NCBI RefSeq assembly: GCF_014201805.1
Contig: NZ_JACHFK010000001.1
Coordinates: 992,001 to 1,056,000 of the forward strand
Origin: Deinococcus metalli
GTDB lineage: Bacteria; Deinococcota; Deinococci; Deinococcales; Deinococcaceae
Reading direction: 5' to 3'
DNA length: 64,000 nucleotides
Below the pieces are notes generated by a model, which searched no databases, was not told the DNA's origin, and saw only the letters and a program-made list of their open reading frames with translations. The translations under genes were made by a program, and so were the position numbers. Within the stretch, counting starts at the first letter, position 1, and each line of letters begins with the position of its first letter. Positions 32,077 through 47,572 of the stretch are shown in pieces.

Positions 32077-32556
32077 ATGAATAACAACCCAGCCAAGAAC
32101 ACCACAACCGACAACTCCAGGCTTCAGGACATCGCCCGCACGGCCGTGGAGCCCCTGGGCTTCGAGGTGCTGGAGGTCCAGCAGCAGATTGCTGGCGGCG
32201 AGCGCATCGTGCTGGTGCGGATCGACCGCCTGGACGAGCAGCCCGTGACCATGGCCGACCTGACCGCCGCCAGCCGCGCCGCCGACGCCGAGTTTGACCG
32301 CCTCGACCCGATTCCCGGCGAGTACCGCCTGGAGTTCGAGTCGCCGGGCTCCAAGCGCCCGCTCACGCGCGCCCGGCACTTCGAGCGCATGGTGGGCCTC
32401 AAAGCCCGCGTGCGCGCCGACGGGCACGCCTTCACCGCGCCCATCAAGGGCGTGCAGGGCGAGCACGTGACCTTCGACGTGAACGGCGAGGACGTCACGC
32501 TGGACGCCGGCCACATCCAGGCGAACCTGGCCGAGTTCCCGGACCGGCACCGCTGA
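32077..32556 (+). CDS. rimP: Ribosome maturation factor RimP
   Basis: RimP helps 30S subunit assembly. The 159-residue product has the family core: EPLGFEVLEVQQQ, IVLVRIDRLDEQPVTMADLT, YRLEFESPGSKRPLTRARHFERMVG (consecutive), KARVRADG and a C-terminal Sm-like barrel. Start choice is uncertain. ATG 32077 gives the usual N-terminus, but the strong GGAGGGAGGTGG (32033-32044) is too far away to serve it. In-frame GTG 32041 and CTG 32053 lie nearer. First gene of the conserved rimP-nusA-ylxR-infB operon. Confidence 0.9.
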   Translation: MNNNPAKNTTTDNSRLQDIARTAVEPLGFEVLEVQQQIAGGERIVLVRIDRLDEQPVTMADLTAASRAADAEFDRLDPIPGEYRLEFESPGSKRPLTRARHFERMVGLKARVRADGHAFTAPIKGVQGEHVTFDVNGEDVTLDAGHIQANLAEFPDRHR

Positions 32557-32599
32557 GCCCCCACACAGTCCGGCCCCTGCGGCCGAAAGGAAGAGTGAG

Positions 32600-33787
<1,188 letters not shown>

Positions 33788-33791
33788 GCGC

Positions 33792-34058
33792 GTGACCGGC
33801 CAGGGCACCCCCTTCCCCGTTCCCGCCCGGCACGTGCCGGAGCGCACGTGCGTGGCGTGCCGCCGCAAGCGGCCCCAGCCGGAGCTGCGGCGCGTGAGCC
33901 GCGTGGACGGGCAGTGGCGGGTGGTGACCGGGCCGCGCACGGGCCGGGGAGCGTACGTCTGCGCCGACTCGCCCGCGTGCTGGCAGGACAAGCGGCTGCG
34001 CCGGGCCTTCGGTGCCCAGGCACCAGTCCTCAGTGCGCTGCTGACCGCTCATGCCTGA
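33792..34058 (+). CDS. ylxR: YlxR (RNase P modulator/DUF448) family protein
   Basis: An 88-residue basic protein with the DUF448 pattern: PERTCVACRRKRPQPELRRV, GRGAYVCADSPACW and a final helix KRLRRAFGAQ. YlxR is found between nusA and infB in many bacteria and has been linked to RNase P regulation and nucleoid-associated function in firmicutes. The GTG start at 33792 is 4 bp after the nusA stop. The L7Ae-like ylxQ gene that often follows is absent here. Confidence 0.92.
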   Translation: MTGQGTPFPVPARHVPERTCVACRRKRPQPELRRVSRVDGQWRVVTGPRTGRGAYVCADSPACWQDKRLRRAFGAQAPVLSALLTAHA

Positions 34059-34137
34059 CCTGTTCCCAGACCAGCCTTTTATCGACGACTTTCATGCCGC
34101 GCCGCCCACGGGCGCGCGGACCTCACCGGAGGTGAGC

Positions 34138-36066
34138 ATGTCGAAAATCCGAATCTATAGCCTCGCCAAGGAAGTGGGCGTGGACAATCACCGAATGCTC
34201 GAGATCCTCGACGGGCTCGGCGTGCAGTACAAGAGCGTCAGCTCGACCATCGAGGAAGACACGGTCGAACTCATCAAGCAGATCCTCGCGGAGGAGGGTA
34301 CGGACGCCACCGGCGGCCAGGTGAGCGACCCCACGCCCGACACCGAGGTCGCCGGTGAGACGCCCGAACCCGCGGCGGCACCCCAACCCACGCCTGCGGT
34401 CCAGACCGCGGCGCCCACGCCGGAACCCGCGCCCGGCCAGATGCCCAGCGAGGGCCGTGCCGTGCCGCCCACCCCGACCGCCACGGCGCCGGCCAGTCCG
34501 GCGACGCAGGGCGCAGCGGCCACGCAGGTCGAGGAGCGGCCCACCGCCCCTGCCGAGCGTGAGGTGCCGCACCGCGCGCCGGTCGTGACGATCATGGGGC
34601 ACGTCGACCACGGCAAGACGTCGCTGCTGGACTACATCCGCAAGACGAAGGTCGCGGCCAAGGAAGCGGGCGGCATCACCCAGCACGTCGGGGCCTTCGA
34701 GGCGCAGACCAGCAAGGGCCGCATCGTGTTCATCGACACGCCGGGCCACGAGGCCTTCACGACCATCCGTGCGCGCGGCGCGAACGTCGCGGACATCGCG
34801 ATCATCGTGATCGCCGCCGACGACTCGCTGATGCCGCAGACGCGGGAAGCCATCGCCCACGCGCAGGCGGCCAAGGTGCCGATGATCGTGGCGATCAACA
34901 AGATCGACCTCGCGCAGGCCGATCCCGAGCGCGTCAAGACCGACCTCACGCAGCTGAACCTGGTGCCGGAAGAGTACGGCGGCGACCTCGTGGTCGTGCC
35001 CGTCAGCGCCCGCACCGGCGAGGGTGTCGAGGACCTGCTGGAGTACATCTCGCTGACCGCCGAACTCGAAGACCTGCGGGCCGACCCCAAGGGCACGTTC
35101 TCGGGCGTGATCATCGAGGGCAAGGTCGACAAGCAGGCCGGCGTGCTCGCCACCGTGATGGTGCAGGAGGGCACGCTGCACATCGGGGATTTCCTGGTGG
35201 TGGGCGAGCGCTACGGCAAAATCAAGGCCATGACCGATACGGGCGGCGGGCGCATCAAGGAAGCCGGCCCGAGCACGCCCGTGCAGGTGCTGGGCTTCAG
35301 CGACGTGCCCGAGAGCGGCGAGAAGGTCGTGTCGGCCAAGAACGAGCACGCCGCGCGTGAACTCGTGGACGCCCGCGCCGGTCAACGGCGCGACGCCGAG
35401 AACGCCCGCGTCCGCAACCGCCTGACCCTGGAAGAGATGATGGGGCCAGTGGGCACGGTACGCACCGTGAACCTGATCCTGCGCGCCGACACGCAGGGCA
35501 GCGTCGAGGCCCTCCAGGGCATCCTGGCGCGCAAGGAGAGCGAGGACGTCAAGATCAACGTGATGTTCGCCGGTATCGGTTCGCCCAGCGAGGCGGACGT
35601 GTTGCTGGCGAGCACCGCCGAGGCGACCATCCTGTGCTTCTCGGTGACGGCGGCGGGCGGCGTGAAGAAGATCGCGGACTCCAAGGGCGTGGAGATCAAG
35701 TCCTACCGCATCATCTACGAGCTGATCGACGAGGTGGACCGCCTGATCAAGGGCACGTCCGAGCCGGTCTTCGAGGAGAAGTACCTCGGCCGCGCGGAAG
35801 TCCGCATGGTCATCCGGCACCCCAAGAGCGGCAACATTGCCGGGTCGTACGTCACGGACGGCAGCCTCAAGCGCAACTCGAAGGCCAAGGTCACCCGCGG
35901 CCGGCAGGTCGTGTACGAGGGCACCATCGTGGGCCTCAAGCGCTTCAAGGACGACGTCCGCGAGGTGCAGACCGGCTACGAGTGCGGCATCAACCTCGAC
36001 TGGGACGACGTGATGGAAGGTGACATCATCGAGGCCAGCGAGATGGTCGAGGTCACCTCGGCCTGA
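34138..36066 (+). CDS. infB: Translation initiation factor IF-2
   Basis: IF-2 delivers fMet-tRNA to the 30S subunit and promotes subunit joining. The 642-residue product starts MSKIRIYSLAKEVGVDNHRM (the conserved N-terminal IF2N domain) after CGGAGGTGAGC, so I place the start at 34138; an in-frame ATG at 34051 overlaps ylxR and adds a non-conserved 29 residues. A proline/alanine/threonine linker (about 60-145) precedes the G domain with GHVDHGKT at 154-161, DTPGHEAF and NKID. Domains II, III and IV follow. The short linker is typical for the Deinococcus-Thermus group. Confidence 0.96.
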   Translation: MSKIRIYSLAKEVGVDNHRMLEILDGLGVQYKSVSSTIEEDTVELIKQILAEEGTDATGGQVSDPTPDTEVAGETPEPAAAPQPTPAVQTAAPTPEPAPGQMPSEGRAVPPTPTATAPASPATQGAAATQVEERPTAPAEREVPHRAPVVTIMGHVDHGKTSLLDYIRKTKVAAKEAGGITQHVGAFEAQTSKGRIVFIDTPGHEAFTTIRARGANVADIAIIVIAADDSLMPQTREAIAHAQAAKVPMIVAINKIDLAQADPERVKTDLTQLNLVPEEYGGDLVVVPVSARTGEGVEDLLEYISLTAELEDLRADPKGTFSGVIIEGKVDKQAGVLATVMVQEGTLHIGDFLVVGERYGKIKAMTDTGGGRIKEAGPSTPVQVLGFSDVPESGEKVVSAKNEHAARELVDARAGQRRDAENARVRNRLTLEEMMGPVGTVRTVNLILRADTQGSVEALQGILARKESEDVKINVMFAGIGSPSEADVLLASTAEATILCFSVTAAGGVKKIADSKGVEIKSYRIIYELIDEVDRLIKGTSEPVFEEKYLGRAEVRMVIRHPKSGNIAGSYVTDGSLKRNSKAKVTRGRQVVYEGTIVGLKRFKDDVREVQTGYECGINLDWDDVMEGDIIEASEMVEVTSA

Positions 36067-36083
36067 GGCTGACAGCACAACAG

Positions 36084-36116
36084 AAGCGACCGGACGCAGC
36101 ATGTCCGGTCGCTTTT
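36084..36116 (+). terminator. Strong intrinsic terminator after infB
   Basis: AAGCGACCGGAC (36084-36095) pairs perfectly with GTCCGGTCGCTT (36103-36114), 12 bp with a 7-nt loop, running into TTTTGTT. It ends the rimP-infB operon 17 bp after the infB stop and may also serve the convergent gene at 36131. Confidence 0.92.
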
Positions 36117-36130
36117 GTTCTGGTGTGGGG

Positions 36131-36712
36131 TCAGGTGCCGCTGGTGCCCGAGGTGCTGCCCGACGGCGCAGCGGGGGCCGTCTGGTCCTGGCCGCGCGGA
36201 CCGCCGCCGGGGCCACCGTCCGGGCCGTGACCCGGGCCGCCAGGACCACGCATGCCACGCCCGCCGCCGATGGCGAAGGGGTTCTGCTGGAGGCGCTGCT
36301 TCATCTCGGCGGCGCGGTCGCTGGGGAAGTCGCCAGCCTTGACGCCCTGGTCAATCGTGGCGCTGCCCGCCGCGATGGCCGCGCTCTTGAGCTTCGTCAC
36401 GCTGATACCGAGCTGCGCGGCGAGCTTTTGCAGGAACACGTCCGCGTAGTTCGTGCCGCTGAACTGGCGCGGGGCGGTCTGACCGGGCTGGGTGCCGGGC
36501 TGGCTGGGGCGCTGGCCGGGCGCCACCGGCTGCACCCGCTGCGCCTGCGCGGTCACGTCCGGGGTGGAGGCGCTGCCGGCGGTCGTGGTGCCCTGCTGGG
36601 CGAGCACCAGGCCCACCGTGAGGGGCAGCGTGGCGAAGGCGATCAGCGGCAGGCGGCTGGTCTTGCGGCGGGCGGTGACATTCTCGGGCTGGCGGGGGGT
36701 GGTCTCGTTCAC
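36131..36712 (-). CDS. Membrane-anchored glycine/proline-rich protein of unknown function
   Basis: A 193-residue protein with a basic N-terminus and one hydrophobic segment (about 20-39), so probably a signal anchor or uncleaved signal. A central region of about 60 residues, FSGTNYADVFLQKLAAQLGISVTKLKSA (in part) with DQGVKAGDFPSDRAAEMKQRLQ, is a small helical module seen in other secreted hypotheticals. The tail is glycine/proline-rich (GGRGMRGPGGPGHGPDGGPGGG). Function unknown. GTG start at 36712 follows AAGGAGCGTGACCT. Direct repeats at 36797-36824 lie upstream. Confidence 0.72.
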   Translation of the reverse strand: MNETTPRQPENVTARRKTSRLPLIAFATLPLTVGLVLAQQGTTTAGSASTPDVTAQAQRVQPVAPGQRPSQPGTQPGQTAPRQFSGTNYADVFLQKLAAQLGISVTKLKSAAIAAGSATIDQGVKAGDFPSDRAAEMKQRLQQNPFAIGGGRGMRGPGGPGHGPDGGPGGGPRGQDQTAPAAPSGSTSGTSGT

Positions 36713-36796
36713 AGGTCACGCTCCTTGGGGTTCGGGTGGCCGGGGGTTCCATGTCCCTTCCACGCCCACAGGGTGCGGGGGCGCGGTTAGGGGGCG

Positions 36797-36824
36797 GCTA
36801 ACGCGGCTGAACGGACGCTGAACG
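36797..36824. promoter_or_regulatory. Direct-repeat operator candidate (GCTGAACG, 11-bp period)
   Basis: GCTGAACG occurs at 36806-36813 and 36817-36824, one helical turn apart, with a related GCTAACG at 36797-36803. Such 11-bp-phased direct repeats are typical of OmpR/PhoB-type response-regulator sites. They lie in the 189-bp divergent gap, 85-112 bp before the gene at 36131-36712. Confidence 0.4.
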
Positions 36825-36901
36825 CTGCCCGGACGCGGCCGCGGGGTCAGGTGGCGTTCAGGGCCGGTCTGGTATGCTGTGGCGCTTTGAGACGACCGGG
36901 C

Positions 36902-37231
36902 ATGTCCTTGCAGTTCTGGCAGGTTCGCGTGGCGGCCTGGCCGGGCCTGCTGACGCTGCTGTCGCTCCTGGCCGTGGTGCTGGGCACACCCGCACGCGTG
37001 CCGGAACAGGCGCCGCGCCTGACCGCAGGGAATGTCACGCCGCTGACTCCGGAACTGCGCGCCGCGCCGCAGCCCTCCCCAGGCGTGCCGCTGCTGGCCC
37101 CGCCGGCCCCCACGCCCGAGTGGGCGCAGCGGCCGGCGCTGCTCGCGTCGCGGTTCTTCTGGGCGTGGTCTCCCCCGGCGCAGCGCCTTGACCTGACGGT
37201 GCTGGGCCGGCGGCAGACGGACGGCGGCTGA
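36902..37231 (+). CDS. Small single-pass membrane protein, unknown
   Basis: A 109-residue protein from ATG 36902 with one hydrophobic helix (about 14-28, GLLTLLSLLAVVLG) and a proline-rich remainder ending in an arginine-rich tail. I recognise no family. A TATGCT box (36873-36878) lies upstream; an in-frame TTG at 36887 sits 8 nt behind it and could be the true leaderless start, adding five residues. It is followed after 60 bp by secDF, so it may be co-transcribed with the export motor. Confidence 0.55.
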   Translation: MSLQFWQVRVAAWPGLLTLLSLLAVVLGTPARVPEQAPRLTAGNVTPLTPELRAAPQPSPGVPLLAPPAPTPEWAQRPALLASRFFWAWSPPAQRLDLTVLGRRQTDGG

Positions 37232-37291
37232 GCGGGGCGTGCAGCTTTCCCCGGCCTATCCCACCGCGTCCACTGAACAGGAGACCTTCCC

Positions 37292-39604
<2,313 letters not shown>

Positions 39605-39620
39605 CCGCCCTCCCCTCTCC

Positions 39621-39648
39621 GCCCGTCTCCACCCGGAGGCGGGCTTTT
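39621..39648 (+). terminator. Intrinsic terminator after secDF
   Basis: GCCCGTCTCC (39621-39630) pairs with GGAGGCGGGC (39635-39644), one T-G pair, 4-nt loop, then TTTT. It lies 17 bp after the secDF stop. Confidence 0.9.
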
Positions 39649-39694
39649 CAATTGCCATCCAAAACCGGGCTTAGACATATCGTGTGGATGGTAG

Positions 39695-40768
<1,074 letters not shown>

Positions 40769-40841
40769 CGAGGCCTCCCTCGACAGTCCTGTAGGCAGAC
40801 GGCACCCGTGCACAGACCGGCAGGCAGCGGCGCTGCCGCGG

Positions 40842-40858
40842 CATGGCCCTCTGCCATG
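40842..40858 (+). terminator. Hairpin pair after lysY, possible terminator
   Basis: CATGGC (40842-40847) and GCCATG (40853-40858) form a short stem followed by GTTTGTG. Just upstream GGCAGC (40823-40828) pairs with GCTGCC (40832-40837). Both lie in the 218-bp gap before the homocitrate synthase promoter; the gap holds no gene. Confidence 0.4.
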
Positions 40859-40920
40859 GTTTGTGGGCGACCCGGCCGTTCCATCAGACCCCTTCCCGCA
40901 GCAGCGATTTTCATTCGTAA

Positions 40921-42174
<1,254 letters not shown>

Positions 42175-42220
42175 GCAGGGCCGGGACGGCCGCCGCCCGC
42201 CCGTGCTGGAATGGGCCGTC

Positions 42221-43051
<831 letters not shown>

Positions 43052-43061
43052 ACTGGTCGGC

Positions 43062-44093
43062 ATGGAGCTTCTTCTCGACCTGCACCCCGACGCGTACCCC
43101 CTGGAGGGCTTCCGGCGGCGGCAGCTGCTGGAGTGGGTGTACGGGCAGGGCGTGGGCACCTTCGACGCCATGACGAACCTGCCTGCCGACACCCGCGCGC
43201 AGCTCGCGGCGTCGTACCACCTGAATCCCTACCGCGAGATCGAGACGGTCCGCAGCGCCGACGGGTCCGTCAAGTACCTGTTCACGCTGCACGACGGTCG
43301 CCAGATGGAGGCCGTGTACATGCCGTATCTCGACCGCCGCACCATCTGCGTGTCCACGATGGTAGGCTGCCCCGCCAGGTGCGCGTTCTGCGCCACGGGC
43401 GCCATGGGCTTCGGCCGCAACCTGACGCCGGGCGAGATCGTGGGGCAGATCCTCGCGGTGGCCGGCGGCGAGGGCCTGGAACCGCGCGAGCTGCGCAACC
43501 TGGTGTTCATGGGGATGGGCGAGCCGCTGCTGAACTACGCCAACACCATGCAGGCCGCCCGTATCCTGCTGCACCCGCTGGCCCTGGGCATGAGCAAACG
43601 CCGCGTGACGCTCTCTACCGTCGGGTTGCCCAAGGGCATCCGGCAGCTCGCCGCCGAGGACGACCTGGGCATCAAGCTGGCGATCAGCCTGCACGCCCCG
43701 GACGACGAGACGCGCAACACGATCATTCCGACCGGGCACCGCAACTCGGTCGCGGAGATCATGGACGCCGCGCGCGAGTACCAGGCGGCAACCGGCCGGC
43801 GCGTGACCTTCGAGTACGCCATGCTGCGCGGCGTGAACGACCACCTGTGGCAGGCCGAGGCCCTGGCGGGCCTGCTGCGCGGGCTGGTCAGCCACGTCAA
43901 CCTCATTCCCATGAATCCGTGGGAGGGTTCGGGCTTCGAGTCCAGCAGTGAGGAGCAGATCCAGGCCTTCTACGACGCCCTGGAGGCGCGCGGCATCGAC
44001 GTCAGCGTGCGGCGCTCGCGCGGCAAGGACGCCGGAGCGGCGTGCGGTCAGCTCGCCCTGAAACGGCCCGGCGCGGTGGCGGGCACCGCCTGA
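43062..44093 (+). CDS. rlmN: 23S rRNA (adenine2503-C2)/tRNA A37 methyltransferase RlmN
   Basis: A radical-SAM methyltransferase of 343 residues. The [4Fe-4S] cysteines are C103, C107 and C110 (CPARCAFC). The two catalytic cysteines of the RlmN mechanism are also present: C96 ([10 protein letters not shown]) and C328 (AGAACGQLA), with the same 7-residue offset from the cluster as in E. coli. [11 protein letters not shown] is the SAM-binding GEP motif. It methylates A2503 of 23S rRNA and A37 of some tRNAs. Its leaderless -10 box overlaps the stop codon of the PhzF-like gene. Confidence 0.95.
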   Translation: MELLLDLHPDAYPLEGFRRRQLLEWVYGQGVGTFDAMTNLPADTRAQLAASYHLNPYREIETVRSADGSVKYLFTLHDGRQMEAVYMPYLDRRTICVSTMVGCPARCAFCATGAMGFGRNLTPGEIVGQILAVAGGEGLEPRELRNLVFMGMGEPLLNYANTMQAARILLHPLALGMSKRRVTLSTVGLPKGIRQLAAEDDLGIKLAISLHAPDDETRNTIIPTGHRNSVAEIMDAAREYQAATGRRVTFEYAMLRGVNDHLWQAEALAGLLRGLVSHVNLIPMNPWEGSGFESSSEEQIQAFYDALEARGIDVSVRRSRGKDAGAACGQLALKRPGAVAGTA

Positions 44094-44287
44094 TCGCCTC
44101 GACCTCTGCACTTCGAGCACAGAGGACCGCCGACTGAACCTGCGACTGTATGGACAGATGGTCGGCCGGTCACCGTCCAGGGGGCAGACACAGCGGGCCG
44201 ACCGCGCCCGCTGTGACAGATGAGTAAGGGTTCAGCAAGACCTAAATGCTACGCTATTCGCGTTTCCGCATTCCAGGAGGCTTTCAG

Positions 44288-45904
44288 GTGACGCAACCGA
44301 CCCGCTATGTACTGACCGGCCTGATGCTGGCCCTCGCCACGCCTGCCTCCGCCCAGACCCTGGTGGAGACGGTGACGACCACCAGCATCCAGAACACCCT
44401 CAATTCCGCGGACGCCGCGAACACCCTGAAGGTTCCCGCCGTTCCCACCACACCGGCCCCGGCCACCGATCCGGCCGGCGGCACCACGGCCGCGCCCGCC
44501 GTGACCGTCACGCCGCTCAGCGCCGGGCAGCAGCAGCAGCTCAGGGCGGCGCAGCTGGCCTTCCAAGCGGGGCAGTACGCCCAGGCCCGGCGGCAGTTCG
44601 AGGCGCTGGTGGCCGCGAACTACACCAACCCCGAGCCGCATTTCGGGCTGGCGCTGACCTTGATTGCCCAGAAGGACGACAAGGGCGCCACCTTTGAACT
44701 GGGGCAGTTCATGGCGCTGGCCCCGGACCGCTTCGAGGGGCCGTATAACCTTGGCGTGCTCGCCACCCGCGCCGGCCGCTACGACGACGCGCTGAAGCTG
44801 TACACCGACGCTGCTGTCCTGATGAAGGACAAGGCCACGCCCGCCGCGCAGCGACAGGTGCTGGACGCGCTCTCGGCCGAGCAGACCCGCAAGGCCGACT
44901 TCACGGGCCTGAGCACCACCCTCGCCGCCCTGGTCGCCCTCGATCCCACCAACCAGGACGCGCAGTACCGTCTCGCGCAGGCCCGCACGCTGTCCGGCCA
45001 GGGCGCCGCCGCGCTGCCCGGTGTCTACGCGCTGCTCAAGCAGGCGCCTGCCCGCGCCGACGCCGCCCTGCTGCTCGCGGACATCTACGTGGCGCAGGGC
45101 CTGCCCGACCGCGCCCTGCGGGAACTGAACGCCGCGCTGACCCGCGTGACCGTTCCTGCGGACCGCAGTGACCTGCTGCTGCGCAAGGCGAACCTGCTGG
45201 CCGCCAGTGGCGACACCTACAGCGCCGTGCTGTCCGCCCAGAACGCCACCCGCGAGAACGGCCGCAACGCCGCCGCCTTCGCCCGCCTGGGCGAACTGCG
45301 CGCGGCGCGCAACGACCGGCCCGGCGCGCTCACCGCGTACCTGAACGCCGTGAAGCTCGCGCCGCAGAACGCTGCGTACCGCGTGGCCCTGGCAGGGGTC
45401 CGCCTCGGCATGAACCAGACGGCCGAGGCCGCCGCCGACGCCGCGGCCGTCCTGGCCCTCAAACCCCAGGGCGCCACGCTGGCCCGGGCACAGTACGTGC
45501 AGGGCGTCAGCGCGTACCGGCAGGGCCAGTACGCCCAGGCCGTCAAGGTCCTGACCGCCAGTCAGGCTGCTGCGCCCAGCGCCGACGCCGCCCTGTGGCT
45601 GGGCCTGAGCGCGTACGCCGCCGGGGATTACGCCACCGCCGCCGGCGCCCTGGCCGAGAGCGTGAAGCTCGACCCGACCCGCACCGCCCGCCAGAACCTC
45701 GCGTCCGCCCTGCTCGCCAGCGCGCGCTACCCCGAGGCCGAGGCCGTGCTGCGCGGCCTGGTCAGCGAGGACGCGAAGAATGCCGACGCGTGGTTCATGC
45801 TCGGCCTGGCCCAGCGCGCGCAGCAGCGTGAACAGGACGCCCGCGTATCCCTGAAAACCGCCGCCACCCTCGGCAGCGTCCGGGCCCAGGGAGCCCTGAA
45901 GTGA
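44288..45904 (+). CDS. Exported tetratricopeptide-repeat protein
   Basis: A 538-residue protein with a signal peptide (about 8-28, cleavage after ATPASA), a threonine/proline-rich linker (about 50-95) and then about twelve TPR-like helical pairs (for example AAQLAFQAGQYAQARRQFEAL and AYRQGQYAQAVKVLTASQAA). TPR arrays hold protein partners, here in the periplasm. I start it at GTG 44288 after CCAGGAGG; a longer in-frame ATG at 44246 lies before this site. First gene of a coupled four-gene operon with the SPOR protein, rex and a lipoprotein. The 194-bp upstream gap holds a weak CCTCTG/CAGAGG hairpin and no gene. Confidence 0.83.
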   Translation: MTQPTRYVLTGLMLALATPASAQTLVETVTTTSIQNTLNSADAANTLKVPAVPTTPAPATDPAGGTTAAPAVTVTPLSAGQQQQLRAAQLAFQAGQYAQARRQFEALVAANYTNPEPHFGLALTLIAQKDDKGATFELGQFMALAPDRFEGPYNLGVLATRAGRYDDALKLYTDAAVLMKDKATPAAQRQVLDALSAEQTRKADFTGLSTTLAALVALDPTNQDAQYRLAQARTLSGQGAAALPGVYALLKQAPARADAALLLADIYVAQGLPDRALRELNAALTRVTVPADRSDLLLRKANLLAASGDTYSAVLSAQNATRENGRNAAAFARLGELRAARNDRPGALTAYLNAVKLAPQNAAYRVALAGVRLGMNQTAEAAADAAAVLALKPQGATLARAQYVQGVSAYRQGQYAQAVKVLTASQAAAPSADAALWLGLSAYAAGDYATAAGALAESVKLDPTRTARQNLASALLASARYPEAEAVLRGLVSEDAKNADAWFMLGLAQRAQQREQDARVSLKTAATLGSVRAQGALK

Positions 45905-46878
45905 GCCGACCCGCCACCCGGCCACGCCGCTGGCCAGACCTGCTGATCGGCGTGCTGGTCGTGCTGCTGCTGGTCGGGTTTGGCCTGCTGCTGTTCCGGC
46001 CCGAGACGCGTACGGCGATGACCCCGGCCGCCACGCCCGCCACCCCGGCCGCCAGCACCGAGACAACCAGCATTCCCAGCGCGCCCACGCCCGCCGAGAC
46101 GACGGCCCAGACGCCCGCCCCCGCGCCCGCCCAGAGCGGCACGGCGACCACGTCGGAACCGCCCACCATCGCTGCCGCTCCCGTCGAGGCCACGCCGCCT
46201 GTCAGCGCCACCCCGGCCCAGGGCACGGCCACCACAACGCCCACGGAGCAGCCGGACCAGCCCGCGACCACGCCCACCACCGCCACGCCGCGCAGCGGCG
46301 GCGCAGTCGCCACCAGCGAGCAGCGCGTGCCGCTGCGCAGCGACTACCGCATCACGCTCGGCACCTTCAGCACGTCCCAGGCGGCCACCACGGCTGCCGC
46401 CTCCGTCAGTGCCCTCGGGTACACCGTATACCCCATCGACCTCGGCTCGCAGGTGGTCGCCCAGGTCGGCCCCTTCGCGGACGAGACCAGCGCCCGGCAG
46501 GCCCTCGCCGACATCCAGCGGGCCTACCCCGGCGCGCTGCTGTACCCGCCGCGTGGCCGCAGCCTCGGCCAGAACAACGCGGGCGGCGGTGCCAGCACGG
46601 CTGCCAACCCAAGCGCTTCCGCCGCCGAGACCACCGCCACGCCCGCGCCGGCCCCCGCACCCAGCGGTCCCACGTACCTGCAGGTGGGCGCCTTCGACCG
46701 CGTGGAGAGCGCCCAGAAACTCGTGCAGCAACTCCGCGACCTGGGCTACGCGCCCACCGTCAACGCCCCGGAAGGCAAGAAGGTGACCGTGCTGGTCGGC
46801 CCGTACACCGGCGACGCCGTCACGCGCACCGAGCAGCGCCTCAGCGGCAGCGGCATCGACCACTTCCGGGTGCGCTGA
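45901..46878 (+). CDS. Membrane protein with two SPOR domains
   Basis: A 325-residue bitopic protein: a short cytosolic N-terminus, one transmembrane helix (about 13-32), a threonine/alanine/proline-rich linker (about 40-135) and two SPOR domains (about 148-220, RITLGTFSTSQAATTAAASV; about 250-325, TYLQVGAFDRVESAQKLVQQ). SPOR domains bind glycan strands stripped of stem peptides at division septa. The doubled domain and long linker suggest a septal or wall-spanning scaffold. The GTG start overlaps the TPR gene stop (GTGA), indicating tight coupling. Confidence 0.87.
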   Translation: MSRPATRPRRWPDLLIGVLVVLLLVGFGLLLFRPETRTAMTPAATPATPAASTETTSIPSAPTPAETTAQTPAPAPAQSGTATTSEPPTIAAAPVEATPPVSATPAQGTATTTPTEQPDQPATTPTTATPRSGGAVATSEQRVPLRSDYRITLGTFSTSQAATTAAASVSALGYTVYPIDLGSQVVAQVGPFADETSARQALADIQRAYPGALLYPPRGRSLGQNNAGGGASTAANPSASAAETTATPAPAPAPSGPTYLQVGAFDRVESAQKLVQQLRDLGYAPTVNAPEGKKVTVLVGPYTGDAVTRTEQRLSGSGIDHFRVR

Positions 46879-46879
46879 C

Positions 46880-47572
46880 GTGGCCGAGATCCCCACCGCC
46901 GCGATCAGCCGCCTGGTCACGTACCTGCGCATCCTCGAACAGCTCGAGGCGCAGGACGTCAGCCGGACCAGCAGCAGCGACCTCGCGGAACGGGCCGGGG
47001 TCAGCGCCTTTCAGGTCCGCAAGGATCTCGCGTACTTCGGACGATTCGGCACGCGCGGCATGGGCTACACCGTGGCCATCCTCAAACGCGAACTCGTCCG
47101 CGTGCTGGGTCTCAACCAGACGTGGAACGTGGTCATCGTCGGCATGGGCCGCCTCGGGCAGGCCATCGCCAACTACCCCGGCGCCAGCGATTACCAGTTC
47201 CAGTACGCCGGCCTGTTCGACGTCAGCCCTGCCATCGTCGGCCAGCAGATCCGCAACCTCACCGTCCGGCACATGGACGACCTGAAGACCTTCGTCGCGC
47301 AGAATAAGGTGGACATGGGTTTTCTGGCTGTACCGCCCGACCGCGCGCAGGACGCTGCGCAGGCCCTCGTCAGCGCCGGCGTGCGCGGCATCCTGAATTT
47401 TGCGCCGGTCGTCATCCAGCCGCCCACCGAGGGCGGCGCGCAAGAAATCAGTGACGAGTGGCGTGCTGTGATCATCGAGAACGTCGACTTCCTCGCGGGC
47501 ATGAAGCGCCTCGCTTTCTACATCCTCAATCCCCATCTCAAAGACGCCCCCCTGACGGAGGACACCGAATGA
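46880..47572 (+). CDS. rex: Redox-sensing transcriptional repressor Rex
   Basis: Rex represses fermentation/respiration genes and lets go of DNA when NADH rises relative to NAD+. The 230-residue product has a winged-helix domain (1-about 80; SSSDLAERAGVSAFQVRKDL, YFGRFGTRGMGY) and a Rossmann domain with GMGRLG (88-93). Length is close to the family norm. GTG start at 46880 is one base after the SPOR gene stop. Its location inside an envelope-protein operon rather than beside a respiratory target is unusual. The lipoprotein gene overlaps its stop. Confidence 0.92.
   Translation: MAEIPTAAISRLVTYLRILEQLEAQDVSRTSSSDLAERAGVSAFQVRKDLAYFGRFGTRGMGYTVAILKRELVRVLGLNQTWNVVIVGMGRLGQAIANYPGASDYQFQYAGLFDVSPAIVGQQIRNLTVRHMDDLKTFVAQNKVDMGFLAVPPDRAQDAAQALVSAGVRGILNFAPVVIQPPTEGGAQEISDEWRAVIIENVDFLAGMKRLAFYILNPHLKDAPLTEDTE

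Noticed and set aside
34051..34137. Upstream ATG for infB overlapping ylxR
   Set aside because: The conserved IF-2 N-terminus and a GGAGGTGAGC site place the start at 34138.
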